Source: DASVEE01 sp036399695
GTDB taxonomy: Bacteria; Acidobacteriota; Thermoanaerobaculia; Gp7-AA8
Length of the DNA: 8,496 nucleotides
Assembly (NCBI GenBank): GCA_036399695.1
Contig: DASWMP010000300.1
Span: 1-8,496 of the forward strand
Direction: 5' to 3'
In this document: positions 7,517-8,496 of the stretch, piece by piece
How the letters are laid out: each line of letters starts with the position of its first letter
How positions within the stretch are numbered: position 1 is the stretch's first letter
Made by a program: the position numbers and the translations under genes
Notes under the pieces: model-generated
The model's database searches: none
What the model was told of the DNA's origin: nothing
The model's input: the letters and a program-made list of their open reading frames with translations, nothing else

Positions 7517-8340
7517 CGCCGCTGCTCTCGGTCGACGACTTCCGCGGGCTGGAGGGCGACGTGGTCGTGCTCGATGCACGCCCGTCGCCCGATGCCTACG
7601 CGGAAGGACACGTCGCCGGAGCGCGGCACGCGGATCTGGATACGCAGCTCAGCGGCGCCCGCGACGAAGGAGCCGATCCGGCGCGCGGCGGACGGCATCC
7701 CCTGCCCCGCCTGGCCCGCTGGCTCGAACAGCTCGGCTCGTGGGGCATCACGCCGTCCACGACGGTGGTGGTCTACGACGATCAGTCGGGCGCGAACGCC
7801 GCCGCGCGCGCCTGGTGGATGTTGCGCGCGGTCGGTCACGAGAAGGTGGCGGTGCTGGATGGCGACTTCCGCTCGCTCGGACTGACGACCGAGATGCCGT
7901 CGATCGCGCCGCAGAAGCCCTATCCGGCACCAGCGTGGCAGCGGCCGGTCGTCTCGATGGACGAAGTGGACGCGCTGCGCAACGATCCGGAGTGGAAGGT
8001 GCTGGACGTGCGCGCCACGCCCCGCTTTCGCGGTGAGACGGAGCCGATCGACCCGATCGCCGGCCACATCCCGGGCGCGGTGAATCTGCCGTTCGCGGAG
8101 AACCTGACGGCGGGACGGTACAAATCGGCGGACGAGCTGCGCGCGCAGTACGAGCGGCTCCTGGCCGGCACCCGCCCCGATCACCTGGTGGTGCACTGCG
8201 GCTCCGGCGTGACGGCCTGCCACACGTTGCTGGCGCTCGAAGCCGCCGGGATGGAAGGCGCGGCACTCTACGTGGGGAGCTGGAGCGAGTGGTGCCGGAA
8301 TGACGATCGGCCTCGGGGTACGGGCGACGGGGAACGATAG
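7513..8340 (+). CDS. sseA: 3-Mercaptopyruvate-type sulfurtransferase (two rhodanese domains)
   Basis: This 275-residue protein has two rhodanese domains, at about 5-126 and 146-265. The N-terminal domain contains DARPSPDAYAEGHVAGARH but no active-site Cys, as expected for the structural half. The C-terminal domain contains LDVRATPRFRGETEPIDP, GHIPGAVNLPF and the active-site loop CGSGVTA with Cys229. The CGSGVT loop points to 3-mercaptopyruvate sulfurtransferase (SseA/MST) rather than thiosulfate sulfurtransferase, which typically has CRKGVT. It would move sulfur from 3-mercaptopyruvate to an acceptor via a Cys persulfide, in the cytoplasm; no signal peptide is seen. The GTG start overlaps the rodA stop by 4 bases (GTGA), so it is probably read from the rodA mRNA. 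No strong ribosome site of its own is visible. Substrate preference is inferred from the loop. Confidence 0.92.
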   Translation: MTPLLSVDDFRGLEGDVVVLDARPSPDAYAEGHVAGARHADLDTQLSGARDEGADPARGGRHPLPRLARWLEQLGSWGITPSTTVVVYDDQSGANAAARAWWMLRAVGHEKVAVLDGDFRSLGLTTEMPSIAPQKPYPAPAWQRPVVSMDEVDALRNDPEWKVLDVRATPRFRGETEPIDPIAGHIPGAVNLPFAENLTAGRYKSADELRAQYERLLAGTRPDHLVVHCGSGVTACHTLLALEAAGMEGAALYVGSWSEWCRNDDRPRGTGDGER

Positions 8341-8381
8341 GCAAAACGCCTCGTGCGAGCGGATTCAAGCAAGTGCGACGG

Positions 8382-8422
8382 CTGTAGTGGACTGTAGTGG
8401 AGGACGGACAATCCTGTCCGTC
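8382..8422. repeat. Tandem decamer followed by a short perfect palindrome
   Basis: CTGTAGTGGA occurs twice in tandem at 8382-8391 and 8392-8401. It is followed by a perfect 8-bp inverted repeat, GACGGACA at 8403-8410 and TGTCCGTC at 8415-8422, with a 4-base loop. No T-run follows, so it is a poor terminator. Its form suggests a REP-like extragenic element, but only one copy is in view. Confidence 0.65.
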
Positions 8423-8496
8423 ACGCGAGAAATGGCGCGAGCACGCTGCACTTCCGCACACCTGCACCCAGGACCTTTGCTTGGTGGCTACTTTTT
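8423..8496. other. Non-coding tail, nothing recognised
   Basis: No credible gene, RNA or promoter is seen from the palindrome to the window end. The last five bases are Ts, but the stem before them is weak and mismatched, and the window stops there. Confidence 0.4.

Noticed and set aside
7189..8223. Long open frame on the minus strand (344 codons)
   Set aside because: It is antisense to the end of rodA and the sulfurtransferase, shows no recognisable domain, and has antisense-type composition.
8464..8496. Terminator at the right edge (CACCCA/TTGGTG and final Ts)
   Set aside because: The stem is short with a mismatch, the Ts do not follow it directly, and the window ends before the T-run can be assessed.

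Overview
The window is high-GC bacterial DNA holding a complete rod-shape (elongasome) gene cluster, all on the + strand. The order is an N-terminally anchored FecR-domain protein, mreB, mreC, mreD, mrdA (PBP2), rodA and a two-domain 3-mercaptopyruvate-type sulfurtransferase. All seven genes look intact, with the expected catalytic motifs. The gene order, the FecR/Ig-type envelope protein and the low-complexity intergenic repeats would fit an Acidobacteriota genome, perhaps of the Vicinamibacteria type. That placement is inference from style; no marker gene here proves it.

Layout: 1-168 is a repeat-rich leader, with a perfect 20-bp inverted repeat followed by 15-bp direct repeats. The FecR-domain protein is at 169-1602 (TTG start). 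A hairpin-rich gap leads to mreB at 1795-2820. A 204-bp gap, most of it spanned by a 34-bp inverted repeat, leads to mreC at 3025-3879. mreD (3876-4382) overlaps mreC by 4 bp and starts at TTG. A 108-bp gap with another inverted repeat precedes mrdA at 4491-6422. rodA (6422-7516) and the sulfurtransferase (7513-8340) follow with 1-bp and 4-bp overlaps. The last 156 bases are non-coding and carry a tandem decamer and a short palindrome.

How the genes work together: MreB filaments on the inner membrane face organise MreC and MreD, which position and activate the RodA glycosyltransferase and its partner transpeptidase PBP2 for lateral-wall synthesis. The FecR-domain protein should sit in the same compartment, with one membrane anchor and periplasmic FecR plus Ig/FnIII-like domains, so it is a candidate envelope partner. 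The sulfurtransferase has no known cell-wall role but appears translationally coupled to rodA.

I see no wholly new protein system. The least ordinary signal is in the gaps. Every gap longer than 50 bp inside the cluster carries a long inverted repeat built from short GTTGG-cored units with a strict 7-nt or 15-nt period. The G-rich arm is always on the upstream side, and the interiors are unrelated. These elements could form hairpins or two-tier G-quadruplexes in the transcript.
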